From an uncultured SAR116 cluster alpha proteobacterium (GTDB lineage: Bacteria > Pseudomonadota > Alphaproteobacteria > Puniceispirillales > Marisalimonadaceae), in NCBI GenBank assembly GCA_902537945.1, contig CACBDG010000014.1:1-57729 (forward strand): 57,729 nucleotides of DNA, read 5' to 3'. Below are positions 1 through 8,981 of this stretch, piece after piece. The position numbers were made by a program, and so were the translations under genes. The notes beneath the pieces were generated by a model that was given only the letters and a program-made list of their open reading frames with translations, had not been told where the DNA came from and did no database searches. Every line of letters begins with the position of its first letter. Within the stretch, counting starts at the first letter, position 1.

Positions 1-2
1 TT

Positions 3-1598
3 AATTTTCCTAAAATGTTGCATGCTAGAATAGTAAGACCTCCTTCTTACCATTGCAAATTAATAAAAATAAATGAAGACTTAAAAAAAAGACTTGTTGA
101 GAATGAGATTGAACTTTTTGTTAAAGGCTCTTTCGTTGCTATTCTGTCGCTTGATGAATTTTTGGTTATCAAATTCTTGGATATAGCTAAAAAAAATATT
201 TTTTGGGAAGAAAAACATCAATTATCCGATAGTAATGTATTTAGTTCCCTTGACAAACATGAAAAGAAATCATTGTTAGTTAAATCTGGAGGAGAGGCTT
301 TTTATGAAGAGATACCAGAAAGAAAAGCTTTTGATGATTCAAAAATTAAATCATTATCTACAATTTTTAAAAAAAGTTATTTAATGCATGGTCCTATAGG
401 GCCATCGGCAAGTTGTGCTATTTATAATGATAACAAATTTACTATATTTTCTCATAGCCAATCAATTTTTGCTCTAAAATACTCCATTAGCAAGTATTTT
501 GATATTGATCCAAGTCTTGTCACTTTGAAATTTATGCCTGGCTCTGGTTGCTATGGTCATAATGGAGCTGATGACGTAGCATTTGAAGCATCTGTGATTG
601 CAAAGGAATATCCTGATCGTCATATCTTATTAAAATGGACACGTGAAGATGAACATTCTTGGGAGCCTTACGGAAGTGCATCTTTAAATAAAGTTTTTGG
701 GGCTATTAATGATGATGGAGAAATTGTTTATTGGTCAAATGAGGCTTATTCGGATACATATTTGTCAAGGCCATCAGATTTAGAATTAAATAATTTCACA
801 AGTTATAAATTTTTAACTAATAATTTTGCAAAAACAAAATCAAAACCTAAAACGTCTGCTCATATGGGTATACATAGAAATTTAGATCCAATTTATAATT
901 TCAAAGAAACTAGGTTAGTAAAAAACTTAGTTCATGATTTGCCATTAAGGACATCTGCATTGCGGACTTTAGGTGCTTTCGCAAATGTAACAGCTTCTGA
1001 GAGTTTTTTAAATGATTTGGCATCAATTAAAAACATAGATCCTTTTGATATTAGAATTAATCATTTAGATGATAAGCGTGCCATTGATGTTCTTAATAAC
1101 CTAAAAGAGAAAATGGAAATTTTTAAACCTAAAAATGATAGCTTTAGAGGTATAGCGTTTTCAAGATATAAAAATTCTGCGGCATATTGCGCAGTTGGTG
1201 TGGAATTAAATGTTACCGATGATTTAGAAATTAAATTAAATCATGCTTGGATAACTGTAGATGCCGGAGAAATTGCTTATGAAGATGGTATAAAAGCACA
1301 GGTTGAAGGTGGATTCATTCAAGCAGCAAGTTGGGCTTTATACGAAGAAGTGATTTTCGATTCAAAAGAAATAATTTCTAAGGATTGGGATAGTTATAAA
1401 ATTATAGGTTTTGATAACATTCCTGTTTTTACTACAAGTGTAATTGACCAAAAAGGTTCTCCTTATTTAGGCGTAGGTGAAGTAGTTGCAGGACCAACTG
1501 GAGCCGCTATTTCAAACGCATTATGTAATGCCCTTGGTCAAAGAATAAAAAAATTGCCATTTACCAAGGATAATATTACGAAAGAATTATTATATTAA
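3..1598 (+). CDS. Molybdenum hydroxylase large subunit, 5'-truncated by window edge
   Basis: This is the C-terminal part (532 codons) of a xanthine dehydrogenase/aldehyde oxidase family subunit that binds molybdopterin. The frame is open to the window edge. The first ATG (base 15) lies inside the conserved stretch 'MLHARIVRPPSY', which in isoquinoline-1-oxidoreductase-like members follows an N-terminal segment of more than 150 residues, so the true start is upstream of the window. Visible family motifs are 'GSGCYGHNGADDVAFEA', 'LKWTREDEHSWEPYGSA' and, near the C-terminus, 'GVGEVVAGPTGAA', which contains the active-site Glu. The substrate cannot be told from sequence. The IlvD/Edd dehydratase downstream suggests oxidation of a sugar or other small carbonyl compound, but that is inference. 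Confidence 0.88.
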   Translation, partial: NFPKMLHARIVRPPSYHCKLIKINEDLKKRLVENEIELFVKGSFVAILSLDEFLVIKFLDIAKKNIFWEEKHQLSDSNVFSSLDKHEKKSLLVKSGGEAFYEEIPERKAFDDSKIKSLSTIFKKSYLMHGPIGPSASCAIYNDNKFTIFSHSQSIFALKYSISKYFDIDPSLVTLKFMPGSGCYGHNGADDVAFEASVIAKEYPDRHILLKWTREDEHSWEPYGSASLNKVFGAINDDGEIVYWSNEAYSDTYLSRPSDLELNNFTSYKFLTNNFAKTKSKPKTSAHMGIHRNLDPIYNFKETRLVKNLVHDLPLRTSALRTLGAFANVTASESFLNDLASIKNIDPFDIRINHLDDKRAIDVLNNLKEKMEIFKPKNDSFRGIAFSRYKNSAAYCAVGVELNVTDDLEIKLNHAWITVDAGEIAYEDGIKAQVEGGFIQAASWALYEEVIFDSKEIISKDWDSYKIIGFDNIPVFTTSVIDQKGSPYLGVGEVVAGPTGAAISNALCNALGQRIKKLPFTKDNITKELLY

Positions 1599-1641
1599 TT
1601 TATCTGCAAATTTATCAAAAAATAATTAGGGATCTATTGAG

Positions 1642-3342
1642 ATGACAAAAAAAAAATCAGGTATGTATAAAAATCTTACCAGCTATGGGGATAGTGAGTT
1701 TTCGATTTTTTTGAGAAAGGCTTTCATCAAAGGTATGGGTTATTCAGAGGAGATGCTTAATAAACCTATTATTGGAATTACTAACACTTACAGCGACTAT
1801 AATCCGTGCCATGGAAATGTACCTGATTTAATTAAAAGTGTGAAGGCTGGGATATTATCTTCAGGCGCTATACCATTAGAGTTTCCTACAATAAGTATTC
1901 ATGAATCTTTTGCTTATCCAACTTCTATGTATTTAAGAAACTTAATGTCAATTGATACAGAAGAAATGATGAAAGCCCAGCCAATGGATTCATGTATTTT
2001 AATAGGCGGTTGTGATAAAACAGTGCCTGCCCAATTAATGGGTGCGTTTAGTGCAAATATTCCTTCAATACAATTAGTTACTGGACCCATGCTTACTGGA
2101 TCTCATAGAGGAGAGAGAGTAGGGGCTTGTACAGATTGTAGAGGTTATTGGGCAAAATTCAGAGCAGAAGAAATAGATCTTGCTGAAATTAATGAAGTTA
2201 ATAATCAGTTAGTTCCCTCTGTTGGAACATGTGGTGTAATGGGTACTGCCAGTACAATGGCACTAATTACTGAAGCTCTTGGCATGATGATATCAAATGG
2301 TGCTTCAGCACCAGCCGTTTCTGCAGAAAGAAGAAGAATTGCAGAGGAAACTGGTAAAGTGGCTGTTGAAATTGCCAATAAATCATTTAACCCAAAAAGT
2401 TTCTTAACTCTAAAAAATTTCAAAAATGCATTGACTGTTTTGTCTGCAATTGGCGGTTCAACTAATGGAATAGTTCATTTGACAGCTATGGCTGGTAGAC
2501 TAGATATAGATATTGACCTTAATGAATTTGATAAAATGACAAAAGACACACCCATGATTGTTGACTTAAAGCCGTCTGGTTCTGGTTATATGGAAGATTT
2601 GTTTAAATCAGGAGGGCTACCAAGAATTTTAAATGAATTAAAAAATTACCTTTATTTAGATGCTATTTCAGTCACAGGCGAAACTATCAAAGAAATTATT
2701 GAGAAAAATAAGTATAATTGGAAGCAAGAAGTTATAAGAAATGTTGAAAATCCTATTTTTGATAAGGGAAGTATAGCAGTATTAAAAGGAAATCTTGCTA
2801 CAGGATCGGCTATAATTAAACAATCAGCAGCAAGCAAAGAACTGTTAGCTCATGAAGGTGTAGTTGAGGTATTTGAGAATCTTGAAGATTTAGCGAATAG
2901 AATTGATAGTGATGATTTAAACGTTACTAAGGATAGTATTCTTCTTCTTAAAAATATTGGTCCAATAGGTGCACCAGGTATGCCTGAGGCTGGCTTAATA
3001 CCTATTCCTAAAAAATTAGCCAAGCAAGGCGTTAAGGACATGGTAAGAATTTCTGATGGAAGAATGAGTGGTACTGCAGCAGGCACAATTATTTTACATG
3101 TTTGTCCAGAGGCTGCCGCTGGAGGTACTTTAGACATCGTAAAGAGTGGGGATATTATAAAATTAGATGTTAAAAAAAGATTATTAGAACTTAAGTTATC
3201 TGATCAAGAGATAGCTTCAAGAAAAAAGAGTAAAAAAAGTGATAAAATAATTAAAAGAAGAGGGTATGATAAAATATTTCACGAAAGTGTGCTTCAAGCA
3301 GATAAAGGGGCCGATTTTGATTTCTTAAGGCCTGTAAAATAA
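1642..3342 (+). CDS. IlvD/Edd family dehydratase, probably sugar-acid (aldonate) dehydratase
   Basis: The 566-residue protein belongs to the Fe-S dihydroxy-acid/aldonate dehydratase family, which removes water from a 2,3-dihydroxy acid to give a 2-keto acid. Three cysteines expected to hold the Fe-S cluster are visible: Cys56 (NPCHGN), Cys124 (GGCDKT) and Cys197 (GTCGVMGTAS). The 'CTDCRGYW' segment and the catabolic neighbours fit the arabonate/xylonate dehydratase branch better than biosynthetic IlvD. An AGGGA ribosome-binding site precedes the ATG. The gene lies 43 bases behind the molybdenum hydroxylase on the same strand, so the two are probably co-transcribed in one oxidative catabolic pathway. 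The exact substrate is not determined. Confidence 0.87.
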   Translation: MTKKKSGMYKNLTSYGDSEFSIFLRKAFIKGMGYSEEMLNKPIIGITNTYSDYNPCHGNVPDLIKSVKAGILSSGAIPLEFPTISIHESFAYPTSMYLRNLMSIDTEEMMKAQPMDSCILIGGCDKTVPAQLMGAFSANIPSIQLVTGPMLTGSHRGERVGACTDCRGYWAKFRAEEIDLAEINEVNNQLVPSVGTCGVMGTASTMALITEALGMMISNGASAPAVSAERRRIAEETGKVAVEIANKSFNPKSFLTLKNFKNALTVLSAIGGSTNGIVHLTAMAGRLDIDIDLNEFDKMTKDTPMIVDLKPSGSGYMEDLFKSGGLPRILNELKNYLYLDAISVTGETIKEIIEKNKYNWKQEVIRNVENPIFDKGSIAVLKGNLATGSAIIKQSAASKELLAHEGVVEVFENLEDLANRIDSDDLNVTKDSILLLKNIGPIGAPGMPEAGLIPIPKKLAKQGVKDMVRISDGRMSGTAAGTIILHVCPEAAAGGTLDIVKSGDIIKLDVKKRLLELKLSDQEIASRKKSKKSDKIIKRRGYDKIFHESVLQADKGADFDFLRPVK

Positions 3343-3347
3343 ATTAT

Positions 3348-4250
3348 TTATTCCGTTTTAATATATTGTTTCATATCAGGGTAAGTTTGAAAGTAACTGT
3401 CGTGAAAAACATTAGTTACACTTTTAAAGTCCTTTAAGCTTTTTTTATTAATAGTTTGTATTTTAATATTTTTTAACTTTAATTTTTTAATTAAAATATC
3501 ATCTTCATCAATGGCTAATTTTCTTTGATAATCAGTTACTTTTTTTGATTTTTTAATTAAGAATTTTTTATTTAAATTTGTTAAGTTATCAAAATAATCA
3601 TTATTGATAACAAATAAACAAAATCCAAAAATATGAGATGTTAAAGTAACGAATTTCTGTTTTTTATATACCCCAAAATTCCAGTAATTAGTTAGAGGAT
3701 TTTCTTGTGCGTCTATATCATTCTTTTCGATAGCTATTTTAAAATCCCTTACGTCTAGAGGTTTAGGTACAAATCCTAAATTTTTAAAAATTTCTTTATG
3801 AAGTAGGCTAGGGGTAGTCCGAATTACCTGTCCTTTACAATCAGAGAGAGTTTTGATTAATTTTATTTTAGAACTTATGTGTCTAATGCCATTGTCCCAA
3901 AAACCTAATAGTTTTAAATTTTTATCTTTTAATTTACCATCTATATAATTAAAAAAATCTGATTTTAAGAAATTGTATGCTTCATTTCTGTTATTAAACA
4001 GATAAGGTAAATCTAAAATTTTGATTTATGGTAATATTTTCTCAAAATAGCTTGATAACAAGTAAGAAACATGTATTTTTTCATGTTGTGTTTTCTCAAT
4101 TAAACTTGAAGCTTTATCTCCATCAGTAGTGACATCCATTTTAAAATCAAAAACAAAATTATTGCTTATTTCACTAATGAAATATTCAATAGATTTGGTA
4201 TGCAGTGATGCAGAGCCTTGATAACCACCAATAATTATATTTTGTTTCAA
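3348..4250 (-). pseudogene. TRAP transporter substrate-binding protein (DctP-like), broken
   Basis: Reading the reverse strand in one frame from 4250 to the TAA at 3348-3350 gives about 300 codons of a periplasmic DctP-type solute-binding protein, interrupted by a TAA at 4026-4028. Before that stop the protein reads 'IIIGGYQGSASLHTKSIEYF'. After it come 'LDLPYLFNNRNEAYNFL', 'GFWDNGIRHISS' and 'NDIDAQENPLTNYWNFG', all hallmark DctP blocks in correct order. The signal peptide is also missing: only a TTG start is available and a stop lies three codons upstream. So there are at least two lesions. The fragment directly follows the broken amidohydrolase gene, ten bases after its stop. No DctQ or DctM membrane gene is in the window. 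A sequencing error could explain the stop but not the lost export signal. Confidence 0.85.
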
Positions 4251-4260
4251 AGAAGACTAC

Positions 4261-5328
4261 TTATTTAATTTTAAATAATGAACATGCATTACCACCAGTC
4301 ATCATCTCAATTTGATCTTTTGAGAGTCCTTCAGTTCCCATAACATGTTCTATGGGGTCATCTTCAGCCATATCATATGGGTAGTCAGTTCCCATAATAA
4401 TATGATCAGCACCATATTTATCAATAAGATACTTTAGTTGGTCAAATGAAAACACTACAGTATCAAAATACATTCTTTTAAGGTAATCGGACGGCTTGTG
4501 CTTGAGATTATTACCTCTACAATCAGGTCTGGCACCCCATGCATGATCAATCCTTGCAGAATATGCCGGAAGATAACCACCACCATGAGCAACAAAAATT
4601 TTTAAATTTGGATTTTTTTCCATTGTTCCATCAAAAATTAAATGATGAAGGGCTGCGATAGTATCCATTGGATTACCAATTATATTAATAAAATAATGAT
4701 CTTTTAATCTTTCTCCTTCAGGATAACCATTTGGATGAAGAAAAATAGGAATATCTAACTTTGTAGCTGTTTCCCATATGCCATCATAAGAGGGATGTGA
4801 TAACTCTTTTCCATCTTGAAATGTAATAATCTGAAAACCCCTAATATCAAGTTCATTTACACATCTTTCCATTTCTTTGACTGCAATATCACCGTTCTGC
4901 ATTGGAAGAGTTCCTAATGAAACAAACCTATCTTTACGATTGTTAGCTGTTTCTGAAATTTTGTCATTTATAGTTTTTATAGCTTTAAATGCAGCTTCAC
5001 TTTTTACATTACAATAATGTTGAAAGGGAACAGGTATCAGAGCTTGTAAATCAATACCTTGTGAATCCATTTTTTTTAATCTAATTTCAATATTAGTTAA
5101 ATCTATAAATCTATCTTTAACCTGTTGAATATTTTGATTTGTGGTAATTTGATTGGCATGTCTAAAAGCAGGTATGTCATGTTGGTCAAATAACCCTTGG
5201 ACGAGGTCTGCTGCTTCTTGAACATGAAGATGGCAATGAGCGTCTACTGTTTTACTTTTAGGCCTGATTTTATAACCTGGTTTACCATGCTTTCTTGCAG
5301 CAGTAGTTCAATAAGGATTAATATTCAT
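4261..5328 (-). pseudogene. Amidohydrolase (ACMSD-like), interrupted by an early TGA
   Basis: The frame from an ATG at 5326-5328 (good ribosome-binding site, GAGGAG) to 4261 encodes about 355 codons of an amidohydrolase_2 protein, the family of aminocarboxymuconate-semialdehyde decarboxylase and related (de)carboxylases. Codon 7 is TGA (5308-5310), in a place where a Trp would fit ('MNINPY' stop 'TTAARKHGKPGYK'). Downstream everything is intact: metal-binding 'DAHCHLH', 'FVAHGGGYLPAYSARIDHAW' and 'IIMGTDYPYDM'. No ATG, GTG or TTG lies between the TGA and the internal ATG at 5068-5070. A start there would lose the HxH metal site, so no functional enzyme is expected. The alternatives are readthrough or a sequencing error. 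Confidence 0.83.
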
Positions 5329-5465
5329 AAATACTCCTCAATAATGAATAGTGTAAAGTTAAAACAAAAAAAGTTTACTTTCTTAACTAAATTGATCTAT
5401 CATTTATTAAACATGTTTAAGTATATTTTTAAACATTTAAATTTATTTTTGAAAAGGGGAATAAA

Positions 5466-5636
5466 ATGAGAAAAAAAATCTTCGTTTTATTAATAGCTTC
5501 ATTTATGATTTTTGGTTCTGGTTGCGCAACCTACAATTCAATAGTTCCAGATTGGGCAACTATAGGATCTACTGATACAAATACCCAGAATAAAAATGAA
5601 TCTGTCGTTTGGTGGAATCCATTTACATGGTTTTAA
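5466..5636 (+). CDS. Small lipoprotein, 56 residues
   Basis: A short gene encoding a 56-residue protein with a lipoprotein signal: two Lys after the start, a hydrophobic stretch 'IFVLLIASFMIFGSGC' and a lipidation Cys at position 20. The mature part of 37 residues ends in the aromatic 'VVWWNPFTWF'. An AAGGGG ribosome-binding site lies just upstream of the ATG. It is transcribed away from the broken amidohydrolase and followed by a likely intrinsic terminator, so it is probably a single-gene unit. I do not recognise the family. It may belong to the very small envelope lipoproteins common in compact proteobacterial genomes. Confidence 0.7.
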   Translation: MRKKIFVLLIASFMIFGSGCATYNSIVPDWATIGSTDTNTQNKNESVVWWNPFTWF

Positions 5637-5681
5637 GTATATAATTCAATAGCTTACACTATTAAATTAATTTTTTTCATT

Positions 5682-5734
5682 ATATAACTTTAAGTTTGAA
5701 TTTTCGGTTACAGACTTAAAGTTATATTTTTTTT
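5682..5734 (+). terminator. Probable rho-independent terminator after the small lipoprotein
   Basis: A 14-bp perfect inverted repeat (ATATAACTTTAAGT at 5682-5695 and its complement at 5714-5727) is followed by a run of eight T (5727-5734). It begins 46 bases after the lipoprotein stop. The stem is AT-rich, as usual in such genomes, and the loop is long (18 bases). The rest of 5637-5860 shows no other feature that I can identify. Confidence 0.6.
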
Positions 5735-5860
5735 AAAATAAATATAAATTCTATCACAGGGCTATTATTTTTTCTTTTAAATATTTAAACACAAATACTG
5801 AGTGAAAGAGATAATTTCTATTTGAAATTTATATTTGTCGCATAATATATATTATGTAAT

Positions 5861-6649
5861 TTATATATTAAGTACTAAGCCGTCATAAGCTGGATATGTG
5901 TTTGGTGGACATAACCTAGTTACTACATCATGATCAGATTCAGGGCTTAAATGTGTCAGATAAGCTACTTCTGGATTTAATTTTGCTATCCAGTCAAATG
6001 ATAAATCAAAATGTGCGTGTGCAGTATGAGGTGTTTGACGTAAACCAGTAATTATTAAAACTTTCATATTATGTAAATAATTAAAACTTTTTTTAGGAAA
6101 TCCTACTACGTCAGTACAATAAGCAAATACATCATTGAATATAAACCCTAATGTATGAACTACACCGTGATTTTGTTTAATAGTATTAATTTTAATATCA
6201 TTCACAAATATTTCTTGAAAATAACTTATTTCATGCATTTCCAATGGCGGTTGAAAATAAGATTGAGATGATTCAGATTTATTGAACAAGTAATTAAATC
6301 TTTCAAGTAAAAAAATTGATGTTTCTTTATTAGTAAAAATTTTTATTTTTTCTCTATTATAAAAATAAAAAGGCCTTAATTCATCTAAACCTGATACATG
6401 GTCAGAATGACTATGTGTAATAAAAACTGCATCTAATTTCTGAATATTATGTTCAATAAGTTGGTTTTTTATATCAGGACCAGCATCAACTAATATAGTT
6501 GTATTTTGACTTTGAATAAGAACAGCACATCTTTGTCTTTTATTTTTGGGATTGCATGGATCACATTTACCCCAACCTAATTGACCTAAAGCAGGAATAC
6601 CAACAGACGTACCTGTTCCTAACACAGTAATTTTTATATTATTTATCAT
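5861..6649 (-). CDS. MBL-fold metal hydrolase, PhnP-like
   Basis: The 262-residue metallo-beta-lactamase-fold protein carries the metal-binding motif 'THSHSDHVSGLDELRP' and the N-terminal 'VLGTGTSVGIP' followed by a 'CDPC' and 'RQRCAVLI' region, as in the phosphoribosyl cyclic phosphate phosphodiesterase (PhnP) group. No phn genes are nearby. In many Alphaproteobacteria such a gene sits directly after metG-tatD, as here, so it is more likely a housekeeping phosphodiesterase than part of phosphonate use. Its ATG overlaps the tatD stop by one base, which indicates translational coupling. The substrate is unknown. Confidence 0.85.
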   Translation of the reverse strand: MINNIKITVLGTGTSVGIPALGQLGWGKCDPCNPKNKRQRCAVLIQSQNTTILVDAGPDIKNQLIEHNIQKLDAVFITHSHSDHVSGLDELRPFYFYNREKIKIFTNKETSIFLLERFNYLFNKSESSQSYFQPPLEMHEISYFQEIFVNDIKINTIKQNHGVVHTLGFIFNDVFAYCTDVVGFPKKSFNYLHNMKVLIITGLRQTPHTAHAHFDLSFDWIAKLNPEVAYLTHLSPESDHDVVTRLCPPNTYPAYDGLVLNI

Positions 6650-7434
6650 TAATTAATCTTATCAAAAATTTTAACTGAATTCATGTATAATTGATCAATA
6701 AATGTAGAAAATTCACATTTTCTAATATCAGCCAAAAATTTTGCAGTTATTAGACAATTTTTTGGTTCATTTACAGATCCTCTTAATGGCGTTGGTGACA
6801 AGTAAGGTGCGTCAGTTTCTACAAGAATTTTGTCATCTGGTACCAAAGCAGCAATTTCTTGAATTTTTTTTGCAGATTTAAAAGTCACAATACCAGAAAA
6901 GGATATATAAAAACCTAAATTAAGACCACATAAAGCTAAATCTTTTCCTGAACTAAAACAATGAAGGATTGCCTTAAAAGCCCCATATTTGTATTCACTT
7001 TCTATAATATTAATCATATCTCTATCTGCATCTCTAGCATGAATAATTAATGGTAAGTTCGTTGCTCTAGCTACTTTTATTTGAGTAATAAAAGACTTTT
7101 TTTGTTCTTCTTTACTATTGTTTCCATAATGATAATCTAAACCACACTCCCCTATCCCCACACATTTTTCATTTTTGGATAAATCAAGTATCATTTCATA
7201 ATTAGATCTATTTTTATCTTTTAAAACCTCATTTGGATGCACACCAACAGTATGAAAAACTTCTTTATAATTTTCAGATATTTCAATTATTTTATTAATT
7301 TTATTAAGGTTTGTTGATATAGTAACAATTCTTTTAACATTATTTTCCATGGCGTTTTTTAAAACTTCATCTAATCTATTATGTAACTCTGGAAAATCCA
7401 AATGTGCATGTGTATCAATTAAATAATTTTTCAT
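6649..7434 (-). CDS. tatD: TatD family deoxyribonuclease/metal-dependent hydrolase
   Basis: The 261-residue TIM-barrel hydrolase has the TatD signature series: 'DTHAHLDFPEL' (HxH metal ligands), 'GIGECGLDYHY', 'IHARDAD', 'LHCFSSG' and 'VETDAPYLSPTPLRG'. Members are Mg-dependent 3'-5' exonucleases involved in DNA repair and turnover. The length is normal for the family. The gene lies between metG, 15 bases upstream, and the MBL hydrolase, in one reverse-strand operon that also seems to include holB and tmk. Confidence 0.95.
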   Translation of the reverse strand: MKNYLIDTHAHLDFPELHNRLDEVLKNAMENNVKRIVTISTNLNKINKIIEISENYKEVFHTVGVHPNEVLKDKNRSNYEMILDLSKNEKCVGIGECGLDYHYGNNSKEEQKKSFITQIKVARATNLPLIIHARDADRDMINIIESEYKYGAFKAILHCFSSGKDLALCGLNLGFYISFSGIVTFKSAKKIQEIAALVPDDKILVETDAPYLSPTPLRGSVNEPKNCLITAKFLADIRKCEFSTFIDQLYMNSVKIFDKIN

Positions 7435-7449
7435 TTTTCAAAAACAATG

Positions 7450-8961
7450 TTAAATTCTTGGAAATAGTTGGTTAGGAGATGAGATTTTAAAATCTCCATT
7501 TAAAATAATATCTACAGATTGTAATTTGCGTTGATCATGTGGTATTTTTAAATGATCTAGTATTTTTTTAGCAGTATCTGGAATAAATGGTTGAAGTAAA
7601 ATAGATATTTGTCTTATGGTTTCGACTAAGGTAAATAATACTACTTCCATACGTTCTAAGTTGTTTTTCTTTAGCGTCCAAGGTGCTTGTTCATCAACAT
7701 ATTTGTTTGCATTAGAAATAACTATCCAAATATTTTTCAAATAAAGATCAAATTTTTGTTCGTCGATTAAGTCTCTATAATTATTTAGGCTATTTTTAAT
7801 GGAATTAATTAATGTTAAATCCTCTTGAATAAATTTATTTGGTTTTAAAGGTATTGTTTCATTACAATTTTTAAAAATCATAGAAATAACTCTTTGAAAC
7901 AAATTTCCATAATTATTAGCAAGGTCACTATTTATTCTATTTACAAGTTGAGCATTTGAAAAGTCACCATCATTTCCAAATGGTACTTCTCTTAACAAAA
8001 AATACCTAATTTGATCTATGCCATATTTATCAACTAATTGGAACGGATCAATTACATTTCCTAAAGATTTAGAAATTTTATTACCTTCATTAGTCCACCA
8101 ACCATGAGCAAATATTTTTTTTGGCAAAGGCAGATCTGCTGCCATTAGAAATGCAGGCCAATAAACTGCATGAAATCTAATAATGTCTTTTCCAACCATA
8201 TGAATATCAGCAGGCCAAAATTTTTTAAAAAATTTATCATCTTCCTTTGAATATTCGCAAGCTGATAAATAATTTGTTAGAGCATCCAGCCAAACATACA
8301 TTATGTGATTTTCATCATTTGGTACTTTTACTCCCCAGGAAAAACTAGTTCTACTAATTGATAGATCTTTTAAGCCACTTTTTACAAAGCTTATAACTTC
8401 ATTTCTTCTCGATTTAGGAAAAATAAAATCTTTATTACTTTCATAAAATTCAAGAAGTTTTTGTTCCCATTTTGAAAGATTAAAAAAATAAGATGGCTCT
8501 TCAACCCATTCAACTGGTGCGCCTGATGGAGCCTTTCCATCTACAATTTCATTTTCTGAAAAAAAAGCTTCATCACGTACTGCATACCAACCAGAATATT
8601 TATCTAAGTAGATATTTCCATTACTGAGAAGCTTTTCCCAAATTTTTTGACATGATTTGATGTGTTTTTCTTCAGTAGTTCGTATAAATGAATCGTTTGA
8701 AAAATTCATGCAATTAAGTAAATTTTTAAAATTTTTAGAAACTTTATCTACAAATTCTATGGGTTTTAAACCATTATTTTTTGCTGCTGTTTCAACTTTT
8801 TGACCATGTTCATCTGTTCCGGTTAAGAAGAAAACATCATATTCATCAAGGCGTTTAAATCGGGCAATTACATCACAAGCTAATGTAGTATATGCATGAC
8901 CAATGTGAGGCACATCGTTTACATAATAAATTGGAGTAGTAATATAAAATCTTGGTTTCAT
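7450..8961 (-). CDS. metG: Methionyl-tRNA synthetase
   Basis: This 503-residue class I synthetase joins methionine to tRNA-Met. The ATP-binding HIGH motif is in 'YVNDVPHIGHAYTTLACD' near the N-terminus, and the KMSKS loop appears as 'KISKSLGN'. 'FFLTGTDEHGQKVE' and 'HMVGKDIIRFHAVYWPAFL' are also typical. It is the short form without the C-terminal tRNA-binding (EMAP-like) domain and without an obvious four-cysteine zinc knuckle, as is common in Alphaproteobacteria. It is followed by tatD and preceded by holB. Confidence 0.97.
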   Translation of the reverse strand: MKPRFYITTPIYYVNDVPHIGHAYTTLACDVIARFKRLDEYDVFFLTGTDEHGQKVETAAKNNGLKPIEFVDKVSKNFKNLLNCMNFSNDSFIRTTEEKHIKSCQKIWEKLLSNGNIYLDKYSGWYAVRDEAFFSENEIVDGKAPSGAPVEWVEEPSYFFNLSKWEQKLLEFYESNKDFIFPKSRRNEVISFVKSGLKDLSISRTSFSWGVKVPNDENHIMYVWLDALTNYLSACEYSKEDDKFFKKFWPADIHMVGKDIIRFHAVYWPAFLMAADLPLPKKIFAHGWWTNEGNKISKSLGNVIDPFQLVDKYGIDQIRYFLLREVPFGNDGDFSNAQLVNRINSDLANNYGNLFQRVISMIFKNCNETIPLKPNKFIQEDLTLINSIKNSLNNYRDLIDEQKFDLYLKNIWIVISNANKYVDEQAPWTLKKNNLERMEVVLFTLVETIRQISILLQPFIPDTAKKILDHLKIPHDQRKLQSVDIILNGDFKISSPNQLFPRI

Positions 8962-8981
8962 TTGATACCTTTTGATTAAAA

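Noticed and set aside
5308-5310. UGA recoded to Trp in this genome, as in some reduced Alphaproteobacteria
   Set aside because: TGA is the natural stop of recG (36016-36018), methyltransferase M1 and nuclease subunit A, each followed by overlapping or closely adjacent genes. The neighbouring lesions also use TAA.
5197-5469. Forward open frame of 90 codons across the amidohydrolase start
   Set aside because: It lies antisense to conserved amidohydrolase codons, including the HxH metal site, and has no protein features.
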